Origin: Dryas octopetala
Taxonomy: Eukaryota; Streptophyta; Magnoliopsida; Rosales; Rosaceae
Length of the DNA: 64,000 nt
NCBI GenBank assembly: GCA_963921425.1
Contig: OY992839.1
Location: forward strand, 5,272,501 to 5,336,500
Reading direction: 5' to 3'
In this document: positions 22,049 to 33,092 of the stretch, piece after piece
How the letters are laid out: the number at the start of each line of letters is the position of its first letter
Numbering within the stretch: position 1 is the stretch's first letter
Made by a program: the position numbers and the translations under genes
Notes under the pieces: generated by a model
What the model saw: the letters and a program-made list of their open reading frames with translations, nothing else
Databases searched by the model: none
What the model was told of the DNA's origin: nothing

Positions 22049-23591
22049 TTAGTTGGTTGGGTTGCTGCGGAAGGACCCCAAAGCTTTGATAGCGGCTGCT
22101 CTCAGAATGTACTGGTGGTACGCAGCTGCAGCCAGAGCTCCCACAAATGGTCCAACCCAGAAGATCCACTGCAAAACCCACAAACCCATTTGTTAAAAAC
22201 ACACAATCACAACTACAACACTCTCAAAACGCATGTATATTGTGCGTTTAATGACCCAAAAGCAAGCAAAAGCAACTTACGTGGTCATCCCAGACTTTTT
22301 CGTTGTTGTAAATCACAGCAGCACCGAAGCTCCTTGCTGGGTTGATCCCAGTTCCAGTGATTGGGATGGTTGCCAAGTGCACAATGAACACAGCAAAACC
22401 AATTGGCAGTGGAGCCAAAACCTGAAACCAAACACGCCCACATGTAATTAGTTAAATTAATTATCATCAAATTAATTAAACCTCAAAACCCAAAAAGGAA
22501 AGGATGATGGACTTACAGGCACGTGGGAGTCACGTGCGCTCCTCTTTGGGTCAGTGGCGGAGAAGACGGTGTAGACAAGGACAAAAGTGCCGATAATCTC
22601 AGCACCCAAGGCGGTTCCCTTGCTGTAACCAGGCATCACCGAGTTGGCGCCGCCGCCGAGCGAGTTGTAGTAGTGCTTCTGGAAGGCCTTCACCAGCCCA
22701 ACTCCGGCGATCGCTCCCAAGCTCTGGGCCACCATGTAGGCCACGGCCCGGATCAGCGACACCTTGCGGGCCAAGAAAAGCCCGAACGTCACAGCCGGGT
22801 TAATATGCCCACCTGAAAATCCATACAAACCAAAAACCCATCACTAAATAAACGCCAAAAATGCCGGGAAATTTTGAAAACGAACCCCCCCTCTTTAAGT
22901 TTTTGAAATTTAAACTCCAAGTAGTGTTCGATTTCTGCTCAAAGCCCCTCGAGTGGTGCTCCAACTCCTTTTAAGTAGTGTTCATGAGGATTCAAGCACT
23001 CCTTGGCAGTTAGATTTGTAAAACTTACCCTTTTCATTAAAAAATTTAGCTTTTTCTTAGAGTTTACAAAACTCTTGAGCAGTGCTCGACTTCTTTCCAG
23101 AAGTGTTCGAAGCCCCATGGAGTAGTGCTCGAACTCCTTCAAGTAGTGTTAGTGTTGGTGACGATTCAAGCACTACTATTTCTAAAACTCTAAAAAAATG
23201 GCTAAAAAGACCAAACAAGCTCAAACCATCACTAAAACCATAACGGGGTTGGAGAAAAAATGCATGAAAGTTTGATTGAGGTGGTGGGTTTTGAGCTTTT
23301 ACCAGAAATGCCGGCGGTGCAGTAGACGAGGACGAAGATCATGCCGCCGAAGGCCCATGCAATACCCAGAAGGCCAACGCCGCCGCACTGGCCGGCCGAG
23401 TTCTTGTGGCCGATGACGGTGGCGACGGTGACGTAGAGGAAGAGGAGGGTGGCGATGAACTCGGCGATGAGGGCTCTGTAGAAGGACCACCGCTTGAGCT
23501 CGTCGGTGTCGATGAGTGGAGCCGGTGGTGGGTCCACGTAGTCTTTGCCGTGGTGGTGGGTTTGTCCCTCTTCGCTCACTTCCTTCGACAT
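22049..23591 (-). CDS. PIP2-7: Plasma-membrane aquaporin, PIP2;7/2;8 type
   Basis: Four exons on the minus strand: 23591-23303, 22812-22517, 22421-22281, 22168-22049. They give 281 residues, the usual PIP2 length. The N-terminus ([18 protein letters not shown], then DPPPAPL) and the C-terminus (SFRSNPTN) match the PIP2;7/2;8 subgroup. Both pore motifs are present: [11 protein letters not shown] (NPA at about 101-103) and [11 protein letters not shown] (NPA at about 222-224). The selectivity-filter residues of a water-specific pore (His210, Thr219, Arg225) are in place. Six membrane helices are expected in the plasma membrane. The C-terminal serines are the known phosphorylation region that gates and traffics PIP2 proteins. 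The four-exon structure is that of plant PIP genes. Intron 1 (22813-23302) carries its own short repeats. Confidence 0.96.
22900..23175. repeat. Short degenerate repeats in aquaporin intron 1
   Basis: The motif agtgctcgaactcctt / aagtagtgttcgaa recurs about six times in direct orientation, mixed with gattcaagcact, which occurs twice. The repeats lie entirely within intron 1. Confidence 0.65.
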
Positions 23592-24131
23592 TGCTCTCTT
23601 GAGTCTGAGTTCCGAGTCACTGAGTCGCTCACTCTCTCAAAAGAGTCGCTTGCTTTGTTTCTTTGTAGCTCTGAGTTTTTGTGAGTGGGGGGGAGTGTGT
23701 TGGGTGTGTGTTTTTAAGAAGAGTGTGGAGGGAGGAGGGGGTACACTTACGGATACGGCAGGGGTATTTTCGGAATTTTAAAAAGTTGTAAGGAAGTGGG
23801 ACAGAGGGGAGAGAGGGGAAAGGGTGTTTTTAGAGAGAGAAAGTGGTGGTGGGGCCCAGGGAGTACAGCAAGACCATGTGAGGGCTAATCATCTCTGTGT
23901 CTGTGAGTCACAGAGTGTGAGGGCCATTGGACTACTAAAGCGTCAGCCTGCCTGGCATCCAACTAGTGCCACGCCTCCAACGGTTACATCTTTGTCCTCT
24001 CTCTCTCTCAAAACAAACTGTGTTTTTTTTATTGGGTCGGGACCATAGGGTATATTAGTGTATTCTAGAGGTTTAGGGTGGCATTGAGAGTTGCAAAGCC
24101 TTATCTTGAACCAATAATTCAACTCTAAGCA
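23592..24131. other. Aquaporin promoter region
   Basis: Upstream region of the minus-strand aquaporin gene, with GA/CT-rich leader-like tracts (23610-23640, 23800-23845). Individual promoter elements are not assigned. Confidence 0.45.
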
Positions 24132-24140
24132 TGTAGTTTA

Positions 24141-24528
24141 GGGATTAAACGATTAATATCATTTTGTTTTTTAGACTATTATACATGTATCAGTTTGTTT
24201 TTTATATTTCTAATTTAGAAAATTAAGGACTTAATTTTTTCAATTTTTTCAATTAAGGTTATTCCGTCAATTTATAAATGTCGAGATGATCAACCAGAAT
24301 TTAGCAAAAAATAAAAGAAGAAAAATGATGCATGAGGAAAAAATGATAAGATCTAAATAGAAGAGACTATTTTGCCCTCAAAGATTTGGATAAAAAATGT
24401 GTAAATTGACGGAGGAATCTCAATTGGCAAAATTAAAAAAGTCAGACTCCTTAATTTTCTAAATTAGAAGTTTAGAGAGCAAACTGATATAAGTGTAATA
24501 ATCTGAGAAACAAAATAGTATTAATCCT
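24141..24528. mobile_element. MITE, Mutator-type, 388 bp
   Basis: Inverted arms of about 130 bp: ttctaatttagaaaattaag on the left is matched by cttaattttctaaattagaa on the right, and ccgtcaattta by taaattgacgg. The element is flanked by the 9-bp direct repeat tgtagttta (24132-24140 and 24529-24537). It is non-coding. Confidence 0.85.
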
Positions 24529-24947
24529 TGTAGTTTATTATGTTTTAGTTCTTATTATGATATTAGAGTTACCTCGTACTATTAGTATATTCTACAGGAT
24601 TAGGGTTGCTTGACAGTTGTATGTAGCCTTACCCTCAAACCAATAATTCAACTCTAATTGAGCATAGGCTACTGTTTGAAAATTACATTGCATACAGCCA
24701 AATTTTATGACTCAAAATCTACACCTTAATAATAGAAATGGTGAAACTATCAAATTTAAAAGTAGAAAAAATGTCTGCATGTTAGCATTTTACATGTTTT
24801 AGTTCTTTTTAAGAATGACTCACTTCTTTATCAGATATAAGATATTAGAGTTAGGGTTACCCAAGTGTATCATGTGTATCATGTTTAGCATTTTATGGAT
24901 AAGCTAAGAAAAGTGACGGCCCCTTTAGATTTTAATATTCTTTTAAG

Positions 24948-25493
24948 AAGAAAATTACAGATTTAGTCCACTTATTTTATACCTAGTTCAATTTTGGTCC
25001 ATAATCTTTTTTAAGTTCTGTTTTGGTTCATTAATTGTTCCACTTATTCAATAAAGGTCCATATTTATTTTTTAAAATTTAGTCTGTCTTTTACCCAATC
25101 AAATTTCACCAAATCAATAAACATATACTTGTTTAAAAATTATGCATCTTTTTTTTATAACCAAATAAATATCATTCAAATTAAAGTTCTAAAACTTAAG
25201 ATAATTGATTCTAAAGTAAAGTACCCGAAACTGTAAATTTTTCAAATTTCACTCAATCTCAATTCTCTTAAATTCTCATACTCCAAATTGGTTCATATGA
25301 CTAAGAAATGATAAAATATAACTTATACTTCAATTATAATTGAAGAAAACACAACTCAATGGATTTAAAGTCACAAATCATGATCTTTATTGAACAAGTG
25401 AAATAATTAGTAGACCAAAATAGAATTTTTTAAAAATCGTAGACCAAAATTGAACTAGGTATAAAATAAGTAAATCAAATCTGTAATTTCCTT
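24948..25493. mobile_element. MITE, same family as 62318-62865, ~546 bp
   Basis: The inverted ends read aaattacagatttagtccac on the left and the reverse complement of the same on the right, followed by cttattttatacctagttca. The interior matches the element at 62318-62865 in opposite orientation (gtcacaaatc, caattataattgaagaaaac, actaagaaatgat). The boundaries are blurred on the right by a T run. A tcttttaag/tttttttaag target-site duplication is possible but not clean. Confidence 0.8.
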
Positions 25494-25499
25494 TTTTTT

Positions 25500-27067
25500 T
25501 TTTTTTTAAGTGTGTGAAATCAAATTTAAGTGTGAATAATGGAAATTTTGAAACTTTCCTAAATTTTAGGACAAAGTTTAAAGATACATACACAATTACT
25601 TGTAAACTATACGTATCAAATAAATACATGTTTTAGTTTTATTGATTCATATAGCTTAGTGAATTTAAAGTCACATCACTATTTTAAGCCTAATAAATTT
25701 TTGTACTGCTTAAGATTGAGAATACAGATGATAAGGAAATATCAAATATGTGAGTTTCTATTTAACTAATATTATGTACTAAATTAAAGTGTGTAGCATT
25801 TTGAGTGCCGTTTACACAACCAACAAAAGCAGACATGGCATGTTAAAATGACAATATATATAGCTGTGTCATCACTTTACTTCAATAAATTGTCTCTTAT
25901 ATGATGATGATGAATAATAGTGCATGACATTAAAAATCTTTAGGCTTGTTGGCGAAGTTCTCTAATGCCTTTACGTAAAGATGCATGTCAATTGTCATGG
26001 CAGAAAAGTCATGCTAGTTTACTTAATCAACCTCAATATCATTTTTTTTAGCAAAAACAGATTCCTTAATAGCTTTGAATTTTCAGTTTCGTACCATACA
26101 TATCATAAATTAAAATGATGCATTGTATACTAAAATCTAGTTGCAAAACTCTATTATGGTGTGATCCAAGTAAACTATAACGCATTCTAATGGCCGGTCC
26201 TTAAAGCAAGCGAGTGAGGTTGCCATCTTGAATCCTCAATTTTTTATTTTAATGGAGGTCTCAATTCCAGTCCAATTAAATGTCACTTTTGACAAGAAAA
26301 CAATATTATAACTTAGGGCTTAGATGACCCAAATTTAAATTTAAAGGACATAACTTTTAAGATAAAGTGCGTGTTTTACTATAATATTAGAAATTTAAAT
26401 ATAATTATATTTTTTTTATAATTTAATATGTTATATTGTTAAACTATTAATTTTAACGAATGATAAAATAAGTTATTAATGGTACTAAATTAACATATTA
26501 ATAATATAATATAATATATTAGATATATGTATAACTATATAGCAAAACAACATTAGTCTTTCCTTTGTTGCATGTGGGGTTCAAATAACAGACATGTGCC
26601 CCATGAATTTTAATCACAGAGAATTTGAGCTGGACATACATTCCTTTTTGAATTATATTAAGGGCTTTTCCAACAGTTGTTGTGCAGCTTGTGCTTGTGG
26701 GACAGTGGGACTTCACAAGAAAAACAAATGAAAATGGTGGTTGTGGGCCTTGTGGCCTTGTGGCCTTGTGGGAAAGATTTCTTTTCTTTATTTGATAGAA
26801 TCATGGACCAAGATGTCTTTTAGCCTGGCTTTAATTGATTGCCTTGTCCTTATCCATCAACGGTACTATTTTACTTGCAAGAGTTCTGATGCAGTGGAGT
26901 CACAAGCATCATGAAAGATGTCCCTTCCATCTATCCTCTACTAATTTTGTTTCGGTAGTACCTCCATAGAGCAGGCATGGCCCTCATGTTTTTATGCCCA
27001 AATTACCCCCTCAAGATTAATTGATGAAATTTAAATGTTTAAAAGATGAGCAAAGCTATTACTAATA
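25500..27067. other. Intergenic, AT-rich
   Basis: No gene or clear repeat. Very AT-rich around 26380-26530. A ttgtggcc triplication lies at 26740-26775. Confidence 0.45.
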
Positions 27068-27076
27068 TTTAATTTT

Positions 27077-27531
27077 GGGTTAATTACAATTTAGTACCTC
27101 AACTTTACCTCCTATTTCAAGTTGGTACCTCAAGTTTAAAAAGTTTCAATTTCATACATCAACTTCCATTTTGTCACAATTTCATACCTCCGTTACTAAA
27201 ACCGTCAATGGCTCCGTTATCCGCCTACGTGGCCACCACGTGTCAGCATAAGGTTGGTTCCCGCCCAATAGAGCCAAGTCAGCGTCGACCATGTCATTTC
27301 CCTCCAATACCTGGACTGACACACACATCCACATGGCATAAAAATAATAAAATAATAATTTTTTAAATTGAAAAACTCTAATTTTGTAATTTACACTTTT
27401 AATTAAAAAGATTTCTAAGATAAATTTCAAAACACAAAACCCAAACAACAGAATGATTAAATGTAACAATAATTCTCATTTCCCATTTTTATTGTCGATT
27501 TGAAATCCAGAAAACCCTAAAACCAACCCAT
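27077..27531 (+). repeat. Left terminal inverted repeat of the MULE
   Basis: 455 bp, with the outer end GGGTTAATTAC. The start codon of the GRF gene lies about 53 bp beyond its inner edge, so the repeat probably supplies that gene's promoter. It includes a CACGTG box at 27237-27242. Confidence 0.95.
27237..27242. promoter_or_regulatory. G-box (CACGTG) in the left TIR
   Basis: Perfect CACGTG followed by TCAG (ABRE/G-box-like), about 340 bp upstream of the GRF gene start. The mirror copy is at 32918-32923. The function is inferred from the motif only. Confidence 0.45.
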
Positions 27532-27583
27532 ATCCACATATCTAGTTTGTTGAAACTTGCCGCCGGCTCTCCCATCAATTGAA

Positions 27584-27970
27584 ATGGACTGGGTAACTTG
27601 TGGATGTCGCACCAAAGTTGTAATGCTCACGTCTTGGACGGACCTGAATCCGGGGAGGCGATTCGTTCGTTGTGCCAGATATGGGGTATGCTAATCCCTG
27701 TTGTTTGAATGTTTGATTTTCTGTTGTAATTTCATGATTTTCCATTGCTTTCTACTCTTTAATATGTAGCAAAGAGGAAGTTGTCAGTTCTTTGAGTGGT
27801 TGGATCCTCCCATGTGCGATCGTTCAAGGATGATCATACCAGGTCTTTTAAGGAAGCAGACAAAGGTTGAAGATGATCTGAGGAGAGTTCAGAAGACAAA
27901 GAAATTGTTATGGGCTATGTCTCTGGTTTCTTGGCTAATTTGTTTGATTTTTTATGCCAAATGTGCTTAA
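27584..27970 (+). CDS. GRF-type zinc-finger protein with C-terminal membrane helix, MULE-borne
   Basis: Two exons, 27584-27685 and 27770-27970, joined by a GT-AG intron in frame, giving 100 residues. The N-terminal half is a zf-GRF domain: CGC at residues 6-8, then TSWTDLNPGRRFVRC with Cys30, then Cys39 followed by FFEWLD. GRF fingers bind single-stranded nucleic acid in proteins such as APE2 and NEIL3. Residues 60-79 are basic and helical. Residues 80-97 (LLWAMSLVSWLICLIFYA) form one hydrophobic helix, so the protein is probably tail-anchored. The arrangement resembles the plant 'At4g04775-like' small GRF proteins. The gene lies wholly inside the MULE and starts 53 bp from its left terminal repeat, in the place mudrB holds in maize MuDR. 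Whether it helps transposition or is a captured host gene cannot be decided from this sequence. Confidence 0.85.
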
Positions 27971-28705
27971 GGGAGGAAAATATGGGTTTGTTAGTTACTG
28001 GTTAGGGGAAGCTTTGTAATCTAGTGCAGATGGTGGTGGTTTTCGTTTTGGATTTTGTAGCTGCAGCGGTTATCATTTTGGCTTGTGGTATCATTTTGGC
28101 TTGCGGTTATCATTTTGGCTTGTGGATTTTGTAGCTACAGCAGTTATTATTGAAGATGGTCTTGGTGCTTTGTTTTGCTTATTCTTTGCTTATGGTACCT
28201 AGAAATGGGGGTTTTGCTTTTTATTTGTTGCTTTAATTTTGGGTGGTTTAATTTGCAAATCAACAACAACAACAACAACAATATTAATATGCTAAAAAGT
28301 ATTCAATCAATCTGCTCCTAAAATCATCTTGAAAAAATGCAAACCATGTACCAAATAGAAGTACCAAAGCATGTTGCTTCATCATTCCAATAACTTCATT
28401 TAAATACCATCAAGTCAATTACAACCAATATCATCATTCACCAAAATACTAAATCATCAGAATGTCACCATATCCAATTACATCCAAAATAATCAAAATT
28501 TGTCTACAATGCATTCTTCTCTTCTAACTGTCCAAAATGCATATAAAGTAGTGCTAATTTCTATCCAAAATATGTGCTAATTTCTGTCCATCATATCTTT
28601 CCAAAATATGTCCAATTGCTTTCCTAAATAACCAACATGGTTAGCAACAAAATGCAAAGTCAGTCCAAATGGGTCCAAAATATGCCACTCCCTTCATCAC
28701 TGATG
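27971..28705. other. MULE spacer between convergent genes
   Basis: Non-coding. It holds the 3' ends of both MULE genes and a short (caa)n tract at 28262-28281. A tattattgg-type repeat (atcattttggcttgtgg) occurs about three times at 28070-28130. Confidence 0.6.
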
Positions 28706-31700
28706 CTACTGGGAAGGTTGTGTGGGTTGTGGTGCAGAACTTGTTGTTGCTTGAGAGGACTGTGTAGTCTGTGGTTCTGTTGCACGTATGGGTGTTGACT
28801 GGGAAGTATTCCTAGCCTGCAAACCAGCACAATATTGGAGTATGTTATATACAAAACATTAAAAACAACTAAACCAAACCACAGTGGATTGAAAAATACC
28901 CTTGTTCTTCTAGTGTTCCTTAAAGAGGGGGCAGATGTGCTTGACTGCAGGAAATTAAATTAATGGAAAAAGTATAGGGTTTAGGCATATTAATAAAACA
29001 TGAATTGAAACACTTGAAGATAATAAATTGTGATCACTAGAGGCATACCTCAACAGTTCCACCTTGTGAGCTACGCGTTGCAGGCCTCTCCCTGGGGGGC
29101 AGATTTCTGTGACATGTCCTAGAATTATGCCCAGTTTTATGGCAGTTGCTACACTTAATAGTTGTTTGTTCCTTTCTCCCAAGGCATTCAAGTGTTGATA
29201 CCTCACCAGCGGTTGTTTTCTCTTGAATAGTTGCCATCTCATCAGCCCCCTTCTTCCTCTTCATTTTTGGCCTCCCAGGCTGTCTATTATACTGAGGTGG
29301 AGCTATTGGTGATCCATCAGTTACTTCCCACAGCCTCATGCCATTCACAGGGTTAATGAGACACTCGTATGTCTCAAAATACTTGGTCTTGGTGTAACAT
29401 GGATGCACAAAGTCTTCAGCTCTTTGCCTAGTGAATCTAAGAGCTGCAACTGTATGAACACATGGAATACCAGTCAATTGATACCTCCTGCATGTGCAGG
29501 TACGCTCTTTCAAATCCACAGAGTATTGATTTATTCCCCCAGCACATACTTGGTAGCAATGACCTCCATTCCAAATGGTTCGACATTCAGCACTTGCTAT
29601 TTTATTTGCCTCAACTTTCTTCATAACTTTGGGGCAGATTATGGTTCCCACACGCTTCCTCATTTTATCTCTCCTAACCTGAATTCTCTTCATGAGCATA
29701 GTTCTAATCATCTCCAACATTGTTAATATTGGTTTGTCTCTGGCCTTCCCTATCACTGCATTGAAGGACTCACAAAGGTTGTTTAGTAGCATATCACAGC
29801 TAGGATATGTACTAAAAAATGCCCTACTCCAATGCTCTGATGGTCTTTCCTCCAACCATCCATGTGCCTTGTCATTCAGCCTTCTCAGATCTTCCATAGC
29901 CAACTTGAAGTATGCAGGTGTGGTTGATCTTGCACACTTCCACAGGGCATTCTTTAAAGCCAATCCTTTGTAGTCCTTGCAGAAGTTGGTGTACATGTGC
30001 CTCACACAGAACCTGTGGTGGCTATTGGGAAGAACATCCTTCAAAGCTGGAAGTAAACCCTTCTGTTGATCAGAGATGAAGGTGAATCCATGATGGTACA
30101 CAATGTCCAGATCATCTGCCAGCAAATTGAGAAACCATGTCCACGAGTCTTTATTCTCAATTTCAACTACTACATAGGCCACAACCCATGTCTCCTCATT
30201 CGCGTCAACTCCAACTGCAGAGAGCAATTGGCCACCAAACACTCCCTTCAAATGACAACCATCCAGTCCCAAAAGTGGTCTGCACCCTTTCTTGAATCCC
30301 TCTTTGCAAGCACTTAAACACATGTATAACCTTTTAAAATTTCCATCCTCCACAGAAACTTTAGCAGTGCTACCTGGGTTGCTCCTCAAGATCTCTGCAC
30401 AATAATCTCTAACCCTTGAGTATTGCTCACGATAAGTACCTTGAATGATTTTCTGAGACTCTTTCAATGCTCTATATACTTTCATCCTTGAAACATTGAC
30501 ATTCCATTCTGCCTCAACTGTATGTAAGAAGGAATCCACTGGAATAGTAGGGTTCATCTTGATCTTTTCAACATACATCGCTGTAATCCACCTACTCAAA
30601 ACATTGTTGTTGTCATGAAGAAATGTGCATGTATGTTTTCTATTGATTTTCTTCACCTGGAGTGTATCCTGTTTATGCATCTTTCCAGCCCTGACTTTCC
30701 AAGGACAACCCTTATCACACACGACATTCAACTTCCATGCTTCATTTCTGACAAACCTCATATTCCCAAACCCATGTTTTATTGAATACATCCTGATAGC
30801 TTTCCTAAACACAACAGCATCAGAAAATATTAACCCAAGCACAAACTTAGGATCTTGCATATCTGTCTCTTCATTGAACACAGGCCATTTTTTACGGTTT
30901 CCTTCATCATCAGAACCATGGTCACTGTCCAACTCTTCAGTATTATATTCTTCATCTTCATCTGCTAGCTCATCAACATTCAAATCTTGATTGATTGCTG
31001 TGTTGGCTCCTCTCTGTTGGCTTCTCTCATCTCCATCTCTTTGTGATGAATTGTCTTGCACCTCAGCCCTGTCTTGCACCTCTATACTCTCTTCAACAAA
31101 CCTCCTGAAAGTAACATGATCATCATCTGGGCCATAGTCTTCATCAACAAAGTCATCTGGCAATTCATTGGCTGCAGCAGAGACACCATCTCCTTCACCA
31201 CTTGCTCTATTTAAGTCACCATCTCCTTCACCACCTGCTTCATTTAAGTCAGTGGCTGGGTCTTCATTAAATCCTTGAACATTCTCTTCAGGAGCACCTT
31301 GACCATCTCCTTGAACATTCTCTTCAGGAGCACCTTCACCATCTCCTTCACCACCTTCAACATTCTCTTCATTGGCTGGTTGTTGAACATTAGAGGCTTC
31401 TAGGCCAACTCTAGAGTCCTGCACCTCTTCATAAGGGCATCTTTTATCTTCTATCTTTGTAAATGTGCCACTTTGCCTCTTTGACTTCCTTTTAAATTGG
31501 CTTGTATTGACTGTCACATTAGTCCCTCTTATTTGTCCATCTTCATCTTCCTCTTCCTCCAACATTTCAATATTTACAGCACTAGGCATCCTCGTAGTTC
31601 TATCAACATATTCTTTATGCCTCTCATAGGCCTCCATTGGGTCCAAATGTTCAAAGAACATGTCAATTATTGAGTGGTCCCCAACAAATTCACACATGTC

Positions 31701-32504
31701 AGTAACATCACTATCCCACTCCAGCCACTTAACTCCTTCTGCAAACTCAACCAAAGGTTCTTTGTAATAGTAGAAAACAAATGTACCTTTATAACCCAAC
31801 TTATCAGCTATGGCATCAATTTGTTGTAGAGACATAAAGTCTTTGTCCAAGTTATCAATCCATGTTACCTTCCCACCTTTATAACATTCACTTGTCAATT
31901 CCCCATCATGATGTAAACGGATTGAGAATCTTTCAGGAATATCTGTACAAAAAGGAAAAAGACATATAAAGTTAAGGCATGCACACACACTGTGAGAAGC
32001 AATGTTGAAATTCCTACTTTGACCACACACACATGCACTTTAATATTGAGCAGTACGTATTCTTGACATTTTCAACCAGCATTTGTGTTTCTAGAAAACA
32101 GCTAGGACCACACACAATATTAAAATGCATACACTTTCCACCTCCACCAAACAGTCAACAAACAATTTATCACACTACCAAACATACTAGTTTATTAATA
32201 CACAAAACCCAAACAACGCACCCATTTCCAGACAAACACCCCTCATTCCACTGAAACTAGCAGTATAAATAAGATTCACAGCAGAGTTCACAACCCATCC
32301 CCTTTCACTAAAACTAACAATCTAAATAAGTGATTCAAAGCATAGTTCAATACCCATACAAACAACCTATCCCAACCAACAACTTTTTCGTTACAACTAC
32401 AAAAGAGAGAAACCCACAGAAACTCATTATCAATACACACAGATTTGCTACTTACCATATATGGGAATATCAAAGTCATCGTCGGCGCGAATTCTCCAGG
32501 CCAT
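28706..32504 (-). CDS. MULE transposase (MuDR-family, DDE)
   Basis: Four exons on the minus strand: 32504-32456, 31942-29049, 28944-28900, 28816-28706. All are GT-AG and in frame, giving about 1,032 residues. If the second exon were read through, the protein would end at 29037 without the last 51 residues. Domains in order: a PB1-like N-terminal domain (about 17-117, ERFSIRLHHDGEL); a long acidic low-complexity region with repeated GAPEENVQG; a MuDR-type DNA-binding domain (about 380-458); the MULE catalytic domain with Asp near 577 (LDGCHLKG), Asp near 641 (FISDQQKG) and Glu near 740 (LCESFN); a SWIM zinc finger (CTCRRY...PCVH, about 830-845); and a CCHC knuckle (CSNCHKTGHNSRTC, about 948-963). 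The start codon is 125 bp from the right terminal repeat. No frameshift or stop interrupts it, so it may be active. Confidence 0.93.
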
Positions 32505-32628
32505 CGATTCCGTCCCAAACCAGATACGCAATCTTCAAGTTATCACGTTCTTCACTTCTTTATTTCTGGATTTCAAATCGATTTCAGTATGTGTGGATAT
32601 GGAGTTTTAGGTTTTCAAGAGATAGAGA

Positions 32629-33083
32629 ATGGGTTGGTTTTAGGGTTTTCTGGATTTCAAATCGACAATAAAAATGGGAAATGAGAATTATTGTTGCATT
32701 TAATCATTCTGTTGTTTGGGTTTTGTGTTTTGAAATTTATCTTAGAAATCTTTTTAATTAAAAGTGTAAATTACAAAATTAGAGTTTTTCAATTTAAAAA
32801 ATTATTATTTTATTATTTTTATGCCATGTGGATGTGTGTGTCAGTCCAGGTATTGGAGGGAAATGACATGGTCGACGCTGACTTGGCTCTATTGGGCGGG
32901 AACCAACCTTATGCTGACACGTGGTGGCCACGTAGGCGGATAACGAAGCCATTGACGGTTTTAGTAACGGAGGTATGAAATTGTGACAAAATGGAAGTTG
33001 ATGTATGAAATTGAAACTTTTTAAACTTGAGGTACCAACTTGAAATAGGAGGTAAAGTTGAGGTACTAAATTGTAATTAACCC
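32629..33083 (-). repeat. Right terminal inverted repeat of the MULE
   Basis: Mirror of 27077-27531, with two substitutions seen (at about 32947 and 32698). A 95-codon open frame inside it appears in both repeats and is not considered a gene. Confidence 0.95.
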
Positions 33084-33092
33084 TTTAATTTT

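Larger units (their letters stand above)
27077..33083 (-). mobile_element. Complete Mutator-like element (MULE), 6,007 bp, two genes
   Basis: Terminal inverted repeats of 455 bp (27077-27531 and 32629-33083) start GGGTTAATTACAATTTAG and differ at only two positions by eye. The element is flanked by the 9-bp target-site duplication tttaatttt (27068-27076 and 33084-33092). It carries a transposase gene reading leftward from the right repeat and a small GRF zinc-finger gene reading rightward from the left repeat; the two converge. Both genes appear intact. Near-identical repeats and open frames mean recent insertion and possible autonomy. Confidence 0.95.

Noticed and set aside
27182..27469. 95-codon open frame in the MULE left terminal repeat, mirrored at 32691-32978
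   Set aside because: The frame exists only because the repeat is free of stops. It shows no domain, and both copies read toward the element ends, against the direction of the real genes.
29403..29726. Several plus-strand frames opposite the transposase (also 29692, 30066, 30625)
   Set aside because: They are antisense shadows of the transposase coding exon.
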